Of a stretch of 64,000 bases of DNA, positions 11,010 through 21,703 are shown in pieces (the first letter of the stretch is position 1; every line of letters starts with the position of its first letter). The notes under the pieces were generated by a model. That model did no database searches. It saw only the letters and a list, made by a program, of their open reading frames with translations, and was not told the origin of the DNA. The translations under genes were made by a program, and so were the position numbers. The DNA is from Paratinospora sagittata (lineage: Eukaryota > Streptophyta > Magnoliopsida > Ranunculales > Menispermaceae), in contig CM069598.1 in assembly GCA_035771175.1 (NCBI GenBank), forward strand, positions 12,692,539 to 12,756,538, in the 5' to 3' direction.

Positions 11010-11432
11010 CTAATGCATTTGATAAAGACCATTTCGAACACTTCCTCTAAGCAGGACTTGCTTGGTTCGACAGTCCTTCACATTCCAATGAGTAGAATAA
11101 AACTCCACAAAAATATTGTTATCAATAGCAAGCCGAGAGACACTGATAAGATTTTGTTTAATTGAAGGAACACATATCACTTGTTTCAATGAAAGAGATG
11201 TTGAAGAAGGTGGAAGTGTTCTTGATCCAATATGTGTAATTGGCAAATTAGAGCCATCACCAACAGTAAGTTTAGAATTACCTTCATAGTCTAAAGCAGT
11301 TTGAAGAGTAGATTGATCACTTGCTACATGATGAGTAGCACCTGTATCCATTATCCATGTTGGATCAGTAGTCGTGATAGATGATGCAATGTAAGCACCT
11401 GGTTGGGTTGTATTGGTTGAAGAACCTCTCAT
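11010..11432 (-). pseudogene. copia-1 aspartic protease / GAG-pre-integrase region
   Basis: Open frame with WIMDTGATHHVA, the aspartic protease active-site motif (DTGA), followed by VICVPSIKQNLISVSRL. The latter is the pre-integrase region that releases the mature enzyme. Upstream (11691-11437) a frameshifted piece corresponds to the Arg/Gly/Asn-rich gag tail and zinc-knuckle area. Confidence 0.8.
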
Positions 11433-11783
11433 GTAATTAGAGTTTGTTCTGTAATAACAGATTGAGGTAGAGTGCCAAACTTGCTACAAATTTGATAGGT
11501 TGGGCGATTGTTCGATCTGCCACAACCTCATCTTTTACCACCTCTCTTCTGATCATTATTACCTCGACCACCTCCTGTCTGATTTCTCTGATTGCTGAAG
11601 TTATTGTTTCCATTTTGAACATTATTCTGATTGTTATTAGAACTGTAACGATTGTATGCAAGATTAGCAGATGCAGCATTGGCGATTGCAAGATTACTCA
11701 TAGCTGGTCAGTGCTGAGTGCATTTCTTGCCATGTCATTCTTTCCTTTTGCTGCAAGATAGTTGTAATAGGCAAAAACTCAGT

Positions 11784-12224
11784 TCATAAGCCTGCTAGAG
11801 TGCAAGATACCAGATCAGCCACTAGAAGTGGTTGTCCTGCTGCTGCAAGGCTATCATAGAATTCCTTCATCTCGTTAAGATACCGGACCATAGTCTTGCT
11901 CTCTTTTCTGGTGGTCTGGATCCTTGTTATACAGATTTGGATCTGTGCTCTGTTATGTGCTCCGCACAATACTTCTATATCATTCCATGCTTCTTGAGAT
12001 GTTTTTACTCCAATGATCTGTGCAGCCACAGATTCAGTTAACGAATTCAAGATCCAACCTAATAGCAGTTGGTCTTGGCTTATCCAATCTTCATATTCAA
12101 TATTTCTTTGCTCACTTTGTTCTACAGAATCAACTTCTAAAACTCTGAATACTGGACATGGTTTTGTTCCCACGATGAAACCATCCAGTTCATGACCTCT
12201 TATTATAAAAAGAACCAATGATCT
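11784..12224 (-). pseudogene. copia-1 gag, part interrupted by the gypsy insertion
   Basis: Encodes the copia gag core (RGHELDGFIVG, SQDQLLLGWILNSLTESV, VKTSQEAWNDIEVL, YLNEMKEFYDSLAAAGQPL). True gag sequence stops at about 12224, where the gypsy LTR begins; the apparent start Met at 12266 belongs to that LTR. The missing N-terminal codons lie at 21691-21703, 27344-27373 and 35289-35356, beyond the three inserted elements. Confidence 0.85.
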
Positions 12225-14258
12225 TGTCACGACGCCCCTGACGTAGGCTGACGTCATGACCGGCACAGTGTACTATACAATATATAATATACTATCAGCC
12301 TTCACGTAGTCTCACAATAATTTTCAAAAGTTTCAACAATTTTTTTTTTCTAATATACTACAAAATCAAATCCAATATAGATCTCAATAATCATTCCACA
12401 AATTAAAGTCTCATATGATAAATATCTATGATCATCTCATTTCATCATCCCAAGCATTATATAATATTACCACACAACCCATCTAGGTGATATTACATAT
12501 ATATAGTGTGTGATAATTATACATATCAAAATAACAAAAATATAATCTATTTCCTTCAAGCATACATACACCGATCAGACGAAGGTTCACGTGATTATCA
12601 CTCACAGATTTTTCCTTTTCCCTTCGACTCAATACCTGAAATATTAGAGGAAATGGGGTGAGCAAACAACAGCTCAGTGAATATAGCTCTTGAGATGACA
12701 ATTATATACATTTAGAGAAATATGACATTTAAAATCATTTCAAACACTTATTCAACACATGCATCATTCAACAAATATATTATACATGTCAACATCATAA
12801 ATTGCATGAGTTTTCAATAACACAATGCACAATCTCCCTCCTCCGCAAGGCAAGAGAGCGGTCTAACCCTTGTATGGCCGTTACAAGGTAGCCACAACCT
12901 CTCATTACCCAATTCACAGTCATTTCAAGGATCACAACCCTTGTTAGGACAGACCTACTGACAATGAGGACTCGCAAAACCTCATCCGGGTCTAATTCCT
13001 AACGAAATGACATCATTACAAACTCCAAGTGCTAAAATAAGTTTGCATGATCTATAAAACTCAATGCATTATATATACATATCACATGCATACAATCAAA
13101 CATTTTATATGCGTACAATGCCATACAAGAACCAAATCAAGAAAACTATACTCACAGTGGTTACACAGGGTTTCTAAGCCAACCTCTAAAATCGAGCAAC
13201 AATAAACGTCATTGCTTCCTCAAAAGCGTTTATCCATGCCCTTAAGCCTCAATTTAAACACTGAAATTACCCATAGAGTATCATGAGAATCATCATTTAC
13301 CATATCAGTAGCTACTAAAATATCAACTCACTGTTCACAGTACTATTTACTTTTACTTTTATTATTCACTATTCACTTTTACTATTCACTATTCACTTTT
13401 ACTATTCACTATTCATTTTTACTATTTATCCGAAAGATGTAAATTGTATTAAAATTGTCAAATGGTCTCCAAAAATCATGAAATTGAATCTAACCACATA
13501 TTCGGGGTCCCGACAGTCCAGGGAACGTTTTTTTACCTTTCTAGCGGATTTTCATTCACGTTGGATCAAAATCCCAATTTTTGAAAACGCCGTAAAACGG
13601 CTTCCACAATAAAAATTACTCCGCTAGAAAGGTTACATCTAGCTTAGATAGTAATTTTACGACGAAAAATAGCAAAAATAGCTTACCACAGGTTCGGATT
13701 TCGCGTTCTCCCTCCGTTTTCCCTTTTTTTTTCTTCCTTCCGTCCTCTCTGGTTCTGCACCTTCTTCTTCTCCTTCTCTTTCTTTTTGCAACTTCTTTCA
13801 TCTCTCTTTTTTTGATTTCTATTTTATTTGATTTCTTTTTTTTTTATTGCTTGTTGTCACACGTTGGAACCAACTAGGGATAGAATTTTTTTTTATATAT
13901 ATTTATATATACCAATGATTCCAAGCACCTTTCTCTCAATAGTTAAACAACTCCCCATCTTGATATTTCACTTCATTCATTCAATCATACTCCAATCCAC
14001 ATTTTTAATTAACCAACCCCATAACTTAATTAATTTAATTCAACTCCATTTTTTTAATAGGATGATCCCATATGTATCATCTTCATCTCATAATTTTATT
14101 TATTTACTAATCATACACGCGTATATTTAGCGCATACGTATCAAATATGTGTATTATCACGTGTATATTTAGTTCATACGTATACAATACGTGTATTATA
14201 TATCGCGATATACGCGCACTTCAACGTATGTATTTCATTAAAATTACGGGATGTTACA
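12225..14258 (-). repeat. gypsy 3' LTR (2034 bp)
   Basis: On the plus strand it starts tgtcacgacgcccctg and ends gggatgttaca. The same sequence recurs inverted at 19641-21574 and as the solo LTR 30967-34506. It contains an uninterrupted ggtcccgacagtcc site at 13507-13520, the empty-site counterpart of the solo-LTR insertion at 32425. It also holds a short-unit repeat at about 13330-13430. Confidence 0.93.
13330..13430. repeat. Minisatellite of ttactattcac units inside the gypsy LTR
   Basis: Repeated ttttactattcactattcac units. The same array, in complement, is at about 20340-20445 in the inverted LTR and has a different copy number. Confidence 0.8.
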
Positions 14259-14275
14259 ATCTCCCCAACTTAAAG
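14259..14275 (-). promoter_or_regulatory. gypsy polypurine tract
   Basis: Plus-strand atctccccaacttaaag is the complement of a purine-rich ctttaagttggggagat abutting the 3' LTR, the expected plus-strand primer site. Confidence 0.75.
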
Positions 14276-14316
14276 AATTTCGTCCTCGAAATTTAACAGA
14301 TAAGGATAAATGTACC

Positions 14317-14745
14317 TCAAGTGGTAAAGAGATCAGGAAATGTCTCCCTCATCCAGTCCTCGCGTTCCCAAGTCTGTTCCTCATTATCATGAAACTGCCA
14401 TTTGACTCTGACCAAAGGAATTGCTTTATTTTGCAATTGTTGAACCTTCCTATCAAGAATCTGAATGGGCTTCTCTTCATATGTAGCATCCTCACCAACT
14501 TGTAACTGTGTTACATCTAAAAGATGTGTCGAGGGTGGATACTTCGTCGGGTCTGAATGATATTTTTTCAACATAGAAATATGAAACACATCATGAACAC
14601 CGACTAACTGAGGAGGCAAAGCAATCCGGTATGCTAATGGACCAATCCTCTCTGTGATTTTAAACGGTCCAATAAAGCGAGGAGACAATTTTTCTTTCAC
14701 CCCAAACCGCATCTGACCTTTCCGTGGCGAGACTTTAAGCAACAC
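14317..14745 (-). pseudogene. gypsy integrase C-terminus with chromodomain-like tail
   Basis: Frame with GPFKITERIGPLAYRIALP (integrase GPY/F module), VFHISMLKKYHSDP and an end part (IPLVRVKWQFHDNEEQTWERE, then DLF) matching the chromodomain-type tail of Tekay/Del chromoviruses. Such tails are thought to steer integration to certain chromatin. It is part of one polyprotein broken by stops, hence pseudogene. Confidence 0.85.
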
Positions 14746-14997
14746 GCGGTCATCTACTGCAAACTCTAAAGGTCTGTGGCGGTTATCAAAATAACTCTTC
14801 TGTCGGTCTTGGGCAGCTTTCAGTCTCTATCTGATCTGTTTAACCTGCTCAGTGTGATCAATAACAACTTTTGGTCCCAACAACTGTGATTCTCCAACCT
14901 CATACCAACAAGTCGGAGATCTGCACGGCCTACCATACAAAGCTTCATAAGGTGCCATGCCAATACTGGCCTGATAGCTGTTATTATAAGCAAACTC

Positions 14998-15378
14998 TCA
15001 CAATGGTAAACTTTCACTCCAAGTCCCACCAAACTCTAAAATACACGATCTGAGCATGTTTTCCAGCATTTGAATCACCCTCTCAGTCTGGCCATCAGTC
15101 TGAGGATGAAATGTTGTACTAAAACGGAGATGAGTACCAAATCGGGCCTGCATAGCCTGCCAAAAGCTCGATGTGAACCGCGGATCTCTATCCGACACAA
15201 TAGAAACAGGTATACCATGCAACCTGACAATCTCCCGCACATACAATCTGCTCAGTCTGTCAATCGAGTTTTTAGTGGTCATTGGAAGAAAGTGTGCAGA
15301 TTTAGTCAATCTGTCAACTATTACCCAGATGGCGTCAAATCTACCCTGAGATCTGGGCAGTCCTGTGATAAAGTTCAT
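14998..15378 (-). pseudogene. gypsy integrase catalytic core
   Basis: MNFITGLPRSQGRFDAIWVI, then DRLTKSAHFLP, SDRDPRFTSSFW and FHPQTDGQTERV. The conserved DDE-core pieces with the first and second Asp and the QTDGQTER block around the Glu are visible. The frame stops at 14998 by a nonsense change and resumes in the next piece. Confidence 0.88.
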
Positions 15379-15572
15379 CGTGATATGCTCTCATTTCCAT
15401 TCTGGAATAGATAATGGTTGCATCTAACCTCCTGGTCTCTGATGTTCAGCTTTCACTTGCTGACACACCTCACAACTTCGCACATACTCAGCTATATCTT
15501 TCTTCATCCCATGCCACCATACTGTTCTCTTCATATCATGATACATTTTTGTAGACCCTGGGTGAATGGTAT

Positions 15573-16072
15573 TGTCACACCCTGGGTTGCACAGCGTGCC
15601 CCCTACCCAGGTGTGGGCGCACCCCCTCGGGGCGAACGCCTAGCCATTATGGATCCATAATATTGTCCCATCCCGGTACAGCCACCGCCACACAAGGACG
15701 TCTCTTGTACCCGAGATCATTTGTCTGACACTATTCATGAATAGTGTAGGGCCTCCCTAGGAATCGAACTCAAGACCTCCCTTAAGGAGTTAGATTTCGC
15801 ATTCCTAGTAGCCACTGAACCATTGGCTCAGTGGTTACTCAGAATGCGAAATTAGACTCCTTAAGGGAGGTCTCGAGTTCGATTCTGGGGGAGGCCTTTT
15901 ACTATTCATGAGTGAATAGTAGGATAAATAATCGTTTCGATGTAGACCAGCTGCGGTTGGGTTGCTACATGGCGATAGCACAATATTATGGATCCATAAT
16001 GGCTAGGCGTTCGCCCCGAGGGGGTGCGCCCACACCTGGGTAGGGGCACGCTGTGCAACCCAGGGTGTGACA
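15573..16072. mobile_element. 500 bp near-palindromic element with head-to-head tRNA-like promoter boxes
   Basis: Flanked by a perfect 5 bp duplication ggtat (15568-15572, 16073-16077). Both ends read tgtcacaccctgggttgcac inward. About 91 bp terminal inverted repeats are almost perfect (15573-15664 and 15982-16072), and the central ~180 bp is again an inverted repeat. At the exact centre are two outward-facing A-box-like motifs: tggctcagtgg at 15824-15834 (plus) and tggttcagtgg, complement of 15812-15822 (minus). Each has a B-box gagttcgattc about 40 bp outward (15875-15885 plus; 15761-15771 minus). No protein is encoded. TG/CA ends and 5 bp duplication are typical of LTR-integrase insertion; the boxes are typical of tRNA-derived pol III promoters. 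It interrupts the gypsy integrase zinc-binding region. Confidence 0.88.
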
Positions 16073-16711
16073 GGTATACTGAGATCTGTGTGCTTTTTCT
16101 AATAACTCAGCCCTCAATGCCCTATCCACGGGTACCCATAATCTCCCCTGATAACGCAGGACGCCATCTGGACCTCTCTGCCAATCTGCCCGGTCTGCAC
16201 TATCTGCCCAAGACTCATACATACCAAGATCAGGATCATGCTGCTGCATATCCTTAATTTTTTGAATAGAAGAATCTGTCACCTGTATATGCATCTGAGC
16301 ACAAATGTCAACGTGTGGAGCCATGGAGAGAACACTCATCATAGTCGCTCTCTCTAAAAGTCGCCACTCCTGGGCCATCTGACAAGCTACCACCTGGGTC
16401 TCAACCCGTTTTCGGCTCAATGCATCAGCTACGACGTTGGCCTTTCCAGGATGATATTCTAACGTGAAATCATAATCCTTTAGGAATTCCAACCATCTAC
16501 GCTGTCTCATATTCAACTCTTTCTGGTCAAACAAATATTTCAGACTTTTGTGATCTGAATACTGTGTGAACTTTTCCCCATAGAGGTAATGTCTCCACAA
16601 TTTCAATGCAAATACCACAGCTGCTAGTTCTAAATCATGCACAGGGTAATTCTTCTCATGTATCTTCAGCTGTCTGAATGCATAAGCAATCACTCTACCC
16701 TCTTGCATCAA
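15986..16711 (-). pseudogene. gypsy RNase H and integrase N-terminus
   Basis: Frame contains [47 protein letters not shown] and [16 protein letters not shown] (RNase H and connection). It then runs to the start of the H2C2 zinc region, where it enters the palindromic element at 16072; the last ~29 codons of the open frame belong to that insert. The gypsy frame resumes below 15573 with the rest of the zinc region. Confidence 0.88.
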
Positions 16712-16843
16712 TACACATCACAAACCTAAATGTGATGCATCTGTGTAAATCACCAACTCCTTTCCAGGTTCTGGGAGTACTAAAACTGGGGTAGTTGTTA
16801 GTTTATTCTTCAACTCAGTAAAAGCATCCTCACATGCAGAAGT

Positions 16844-18229
16844 TCACACAAATGACACATTTTTCTGAGTCTGCCTTGTAAGTGGGGAAGCCAATCGGGA
16901 AAAACCTTCCACAAATCTTCGGTAATAACCAGCGAGACCCAGAAAACTACGGATTTCAGTCACTGTGGCTGGTCTTGGCCAATTTATGATTGCCTCAACC
17001 TTAGTAGAATCAACAGAAATACCTTCTGCACTAACCACATGACCTAAAAATCTCACCTCATGTATCCAAAACTCGCATTTACTGAATTTAGCATACAACC
17101 GATGCTCTCTCAGTGTTTGCAAAGTGATGCGGAGGTGCTGCTCATGATCCTCCTGAGTCTTGGAATAAATGAGTATATCATCAATAAACACAATAATGAA
17201 CTGATCCAGATATGGTCTGAATACCCTTTGCATCAAATCCATAAACATGGCTGGGGCATTAGTTAGTCCAAAGGGCATAACAAGAAACTTATAGTGACCA
17301 TACTGTGTTCTAAACACAGTCTTTGGTACATCCTCTTCCTTTATTCTTAGCTGATGGTATCCAGATCTTAAATCAATTTTAGAGAAAAATTTAGCACCAT
17401 TCAACTGATCAAATAAATCATCGATACGGGGTAAAGGATACTTATTTTTCACTGTCGCCCTGTTTAGCTGTCTATAATCAATGCATAACCTCAAGCTTCC
17501 ATCCTTCTTCTTCACAAACAGGACGGGCGCGCCCCATGGTGACATACTCGGGGTGATAAACCCTTTTGCCATCAACTCCTCTAATTGCACCTTGAGTTCT
17601 TGTAACTCCTTTGGCGCCATTCGATAGGGTGGAATTGAAATAGGCTTTGTAGCAGGTATCAGTTCAATAATAAAATCAATTTCTCGTACTGGTGGTAATC
17701 CTGGTAAATCCTCTGGAAAAACATCTAGGTACTCACATACTATAGGAATATCTGCTATCTGAACGCCTAAGTTCTTTTCATTTACTGGCTTTATACTAGC
17801 CAACATCCCTATCTCTGCATTAGTGGCCATCCCGCCTCGAGTGGGAGAGTTGAAAGACGTCTTGCCATTATAAATAAATGCGGGTTGTCCTGGTATTTGA
17901 AAGACTACTTTCTTATCAAAGCAGTACACATGGGCATGATAGGCAGCCAACCAATCCATACCCAGTATAGCATCGAATTCCAGGAATTCTAAAACCCTAA
18001 GATTCACAATCATTTCATGATCCGCATATTTGACCACACACTTTTCACACAACATATTTGGGTAGATTCGGTCTCCTGCTGCAGTACTCAGAACCAACGG
18101 TGTACTAATCCTAACAGGAGTTAAATGCAACCTATCTACCATGTGGCTAGCAATAAATGACAAGGTGGATCCAGCATCAATTAACACAAACATCATAGTG
18201 TCGCAAATAGAAAGCATACCTTCCACCAA
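16844..18229 (-). pseudogene. gypsy protease and reverse transcriptase
   Basis: 461-codon open stretch. The protease has [12 protein letters not shown], where the usual DSGAT/S motif has become DAGST, and ILGMDWL. The RT follows with [61 protein letters not shown] and the catalytic FIDDILIYS, then GYYRRF. The RT core is intact by eye. A nonsense change at about 16850 separates it from RNase H. The start Met is arbitrary because it lies inside a polyprotein. Confidence 0.9.
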
Positions 18230-18334
18230 GTTCTTGTTCGCCTCTGGATCTGGCTCTGTAACAGCCCTGGCTTGCTCTCTGACAGGCGTGAGAATAGTAA
18301 CTGTAGCAGATGGATTTGTTGGAGTCCGCGGGGT

Positions 18335-19519
18335 TTACTGAAAAGGACACTGGTATGCTTTATGTCCCTTGTTCCCACATCTATAACATGTGAAAAGAGG
18401 ACGATATGCAGATGAAGAGGTCTGCGACGCAGTGCTTGGCATGGAATGCCAACCACTCTGACTGCCTGGTCCCCTATGCGGCCACGGTGCCCGAACCGAC
18501 GATCCCTGTGTCGGTGGCCTCATAACAGACTGTGATATTCTGCATGCCGGTGGTGGTAGCGTTGCTGCTGGAGGAGTAATTGGAATCTCCATAGCAATAG
18601 GCCTCTCAACTATCTTTGCCTTTTTCTGTTCACCCCACCATTTTCTGTCCCATCTCTGCTTTCTCAGACTCTGATAAGGTACCTGCTGCTCTATACCTGC
18701 CTGTGATGTGGGCGTTGCACGTGGTGGCCTATTTTTCATCTCGACTGTCTCATAATCCAGTGCCTGTCGCACTGCCTGATCATAGGTCTGAACACCAACA
18801 AGAGCTAAACCTTTCTGGATTGGGTCATTAAATCCTTCCCTGAGCCTCTTCATTCGCATCAGATCTGTTTGTACCATCTCAGGGGCAAACAAGGCTATGC
18901 TATTGAACTCATATTCATATTCTCTCACAGACATGTTCCCTTGCTTCAATTCTATAAATTGCTTATGCCTTTTATCAACCTCAGACAGGGGATAGTAAGT
19001 CTTGTAGAATACTTCTTTAAACTTATCCCAAGTATCTATGGGTCCCTGAGCTCGGCCTATTGTCTGCCACCATCTCTCAACCTTACTCGAAAATTTAAAT
19101 CGAGCAAGTCTAATCTTGTCCTTATCCTGTACATGCATATCCTCAAATATAGCTTCTATCCGCAGAAGCCAATCCTCAGCAACCTCTAACTCTAGACTGC
19201 CATCAAATATAGGCGGTTCTCGTCTCTTAAATGCTTTCATCACATCTTCATATCTGCGAGTCTCTTTTATATCATCATGAGGCTCTACTGTCTCCTGCAC
19301 TGGCACAGGTCGCTCGGCAGACGCACCCGCACTACTGGCGCCAACCTCGGGTACTACAGGTGCTGGAGGCCCCTGTAAATAATCCTGAAGACGTGTCATC
19401 ATACGCATCATCTTAGCATTTTGTCTCTGCTGAGCTATAACCATTTCTTCCAGTTTCGTTAACCTTTCTTCTCGTGGATCCATGATTACCTGATATGTTT
19501 CTTTCAATCTGCCATTCAC
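18335..19519 (-). CDS. gypsy gag (394 aa)
   Basis: Complete ORF from ATG 19519. It has an N-terminal coiled region rich in Arg, Met and Gln (EERLTKLEEMVIAQQRQNAK), then the retrotransposon gag core (EVAEDWLLRIEAIFEDM, KVERWWQTI, FKEVFYKTYYP, KQFIELKQGNMSVREYEYEF), a Pro/Ser-rich stretch and a CCHC zinc knuckle CYRCGNKGHKAYQC at the end. The open frame is uninterrupted. Its own 5' LTR promoter has been turned away by the inversion at 19641-21594, so expression would need another promoter. Confidence 0.88.
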   Translation of the reverse strand: MNGRLKETYQVIMDPREERLTKLEEMVIAQQRQNAKMMRMMTRLQDYLQGPPAPVVPEVGASSAGASAERPVPVQETVEPHDDIKETRRYEDVMKAFKRREPPIFDGSLELEVAEDWLLRIEAIFEDMHVQDKDKIRLARFKFSSKVERWWQTIGRAQGPIDTWDKFKEVFYKTYYPLSEVDKRHKQFIELKQGNMSVREYEYEFNSIALFAPEMVQTDLMRMKRLREGFNDPIQKGLALVGVQTYDQAVRQALDYETVEMKNRPPRATPTSQAGIEQQVPYQSLRKQRWDRKWWGEQKKAKIVERPIAMEIPITPPAATLPPPACRISQSVMRPPTQGSSVRAPWPHRGPGSQSGWHSMPSTASQTSSSAYRPLFTCYRCGNKGHKAYQCPFQ

Positions 19520-19640
19520 AGAGATAATGGAGCATATAAGTCAGCCAATCCAATTACTAAATCTTTATAGATACGTTATTTACCCGTACATAAATCCAAA
19601 AAACAAACATAAGATACTAAAGCTTTTAATCTTTTAGGCT

Positions 19641-21574
19641 TTAAATATACGCGTGTATGATTAGTAAATAAATAAAATTATGAGATGAAGATGATACACA
19701 TGGGATCATCCTATTAAAAAAAATGGAGTTGAATTAAATTATGTAAGTTATGGGGTTGGTTAATTAAAAATGTGGATTGGAGTATGATTGAATGAATGAA
19801 GTGAAATATCAAGATGGGGAGTTGGTTAACTATTGAGAGAAAGGTGCATGGAAGCATTGGTATATATAAATATAAAAAAAAAATATTCTATCCCTAGTTG
19901 GTTCCAACGTGTGACAACAAGCAATAAAAAAAAAGAAATCAAATAAAATAGAAATCAAAAGAACAGAGATGAAAGAAGTTGCAAAAAGAAAGAGAAGGAA
20001 AAGAAGAAGGTGCAGAACCAGAGAGGACGGAAGGAAGAAAAAAAAAAGGGAAAACGGAGGGAGAACGCGAAATCCGAACCTGTGGTAAGCTATTTTTGCT
20101 ATTTTTCGTCGTAAAATTACTATCTAAGCTAGATGTAACCTTTCTAGCGGAGTAATTTTTGTTGTGGGAGCCGTTTTACGGCGTTTTCAAAAATTGGGGT
20201 TTTGACCCAACGTGAATGAAAATCCGCTAGAAAGGTAGAAAAACGTTCTCTGGACTGTCGGGACCCCGAATATGTGGTTAGATTCAATTTCATGATTTTT
20301 GGAGACCATTTGACAGTTTTAATACAATTTACATCTTTCGGATGAATAGTAAAAATGAATAGCAAATAGTAAAAGTGAATAGTGAATAATAAAAGTAAAT
20401 AGTAAATAGTAAATAGTAAAAAGTAAATAGTACTGTGAACAGTGATTTGATATTTTAGTAGCTATTGATATGGTAAATGATGATTCTCATGATACTCTAT
20501 GGGTAATTTCAGTGTTTAAATTGAGGCTTAAGGGCATGGATAAACGTTTTTGAGGAAGCAATGACGTTTATTGTTGCTCTATTTTAGAGGTTGGCTTAGA
20601 AACCCTGTGTAACCACTGTGAGTATAGTTTTCTTGATTTGGTTCTTGTATGGCATTGTACGCATATAAAATGTTTGATTGTATGCATGTGATATGTATAT
20701 ATAATGCATTGAGTTTTATAGATCATGCAAACTTATTTTAGCACTTGGAGTTTGTAATGATGTCATTTCGTTAGGAATTAGACCCGGATGAGGTTTTGCG
20801 AGTCCTCATTGTCAGTAGGTCTGTCCTAACAAGGGTTGCGATCCTTGAAATGACGGTGAATTCGGTAATGAGAGGCTGTGGCTACCTTGTAACGGCCATA
20901 CAAGGGTTAGACCGCTCTCTTGCCTTGCGGAGGAGGGAGATTGTGCATTGTGTTATTGAAAACTCATGCAATTTATGATGTTGGCATGTATAATATATTT
21001 GTTGAATGATGCATGTGTTGAATAAGTGTTTGAAATGATTTTAAATGTCATATTTCTCTAAATATATATAATTGTCATCTCAAGAGCTATATTCACTGAG
21101 CTGTTGTTTGCTCACCCCATTTCCTCTAATATTTCAGGTATTGAGTCGAAGAGAAAATGAAAAATCTGTGAGTGATAATCACGTGAACCTTCGTCTGATC
21201 AGTGTATGTATGCTTGGAGGAAATAAATTATATTTTTGTTATTTTGATATGTATAATTATCACACACTATATATATGTAATATCACCTAGATGGGTTGTG
21301 TGGTAATATTATATAATGCTTGGGATGATGAATGGAGATGATCATAGATATTTATCATATGAGACTTTAATTTGTGGAATGAATGGAATGTTTATAGAGA
21401 TCTATATTGGATTTGATTTGTAGTATATTAGAAAAAAAAATTGTTGAAACTTTTGGAAATTATTATGAGACTACGTGAAGGCTGATAGTATATTATATAT
21501 TGTATATGGGTATGTACAGTGTATAGTACATTGTGCCGGTCATGACGTCAGCCTACGTCAGGGGCGTCGTGACA
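19641..21574 (+). repeat. gypsy 5' LTR body in inverted orientation
   Basis: Reads taaatatacgcgtgtatg ... ggggcgtcgtgaca on the plus strand. This is the reverse complement of 12225 to about 14131 in the other LTR, including the minisatellite and the ccgttttacgg region, with high identity. The primer site follows in plus orientation at 21579. The remaining ~91 bp of the LTR (21595-21685) is in the original orientation, so one breakpoint lies inside the LTR and the other in the gag leader. Confidence 0.92.
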
Positions 21575-21578
21575 ATAT

Positions 21579-21591
21579 TGGTATCAGAGCC
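21579..21591 (+). promoter_or_regulatory. gypsy primer-binding site, inverted
   Basis: tggtatcagagcc, complementary to the 3' end of initiator methionine tRNA, 4 bp from the LTR end. It lies on the plus strand although the element's genes are on the minus strand. Confidence 0.9.
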
Positions 21592-21594
21592 ACG

Positions 21595-21685
21595 TTTAGC
21601 TCATACGTATACAATACATATATTATATATCTCGATATACGCGTACTTCAACGTATGTATTTCATTAAAATTACTGGATATTACA
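21595..21685 (-). repeat. gypsy 5' LTR, residual outer 91 bp in native orientation
   Basis: tttagctcatacgtatac ... ggatattaca matches 14168-14258. It is followed by the target duplication gatct at 21686-21690. Confidence 0.88.
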
Positions 21686-21703
21686 GATCTCCACAACATA
21701 TAG

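Larger units (their letters stand above)
12225..21685 (-). mobile_element. Ty3/gypsy chromovirus (Tekay/Del-like), inserted in copia-1 gag
   Basis: 9.46 kb element flanked by a 5 bp duplication gatct at 12220-12224 and 21686-21690. In minus-strand order it has a rearranged 5' LTR (19641-21685), gag, protease, RT, RNase H, integrase with a chromodomain-like C-terminus, a polypurine tract and the 3' LTR (12225-14258). Coding frames carry a few nonsense changes (for example TGG to TGA between RT and RNase H) and a 500 bp insertion in the integrase. The preserved duplication shows the outer borders are original, so the inversion of the 5' LTR lies inside the element. Confidence 0.93.

Noticed and set aside
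12795..12977. 60 aa minus-strand ORF seen in all three gypsy-family LTRs (also 20796-20978 and 31494-31706)
   Set aside because: Conserved only because the LTR is conserved; no domain, and one copy has diverged by indels. Treated as LTR sequence.
13616..13801. Arg/Lys-rich minus-strand ORF
   Set aside because: Lies in the gypsy LTR over a pyrimidine-rich tract and recurs in the inverted copy; not a protein gene.
15824..15885. A genuine tRNA gene
   Set aside because: A- and B-box-like motifs are present, but the intervening sequence does not form a clear cloverleaf with anticodon and acceptor stems, and the same motif is mirrored in an inverted repeat. Treated as tRNA-derived promoter sequence.
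12225..21685. Two back-to-back gypsy insertions, as an alternative to an inversion
   Set aside because: A single gatct duplication flanks the whole, only one set of gag/pol exists, and the residual 91 bp LTR end fits exactly the piece missing from the inverted body.
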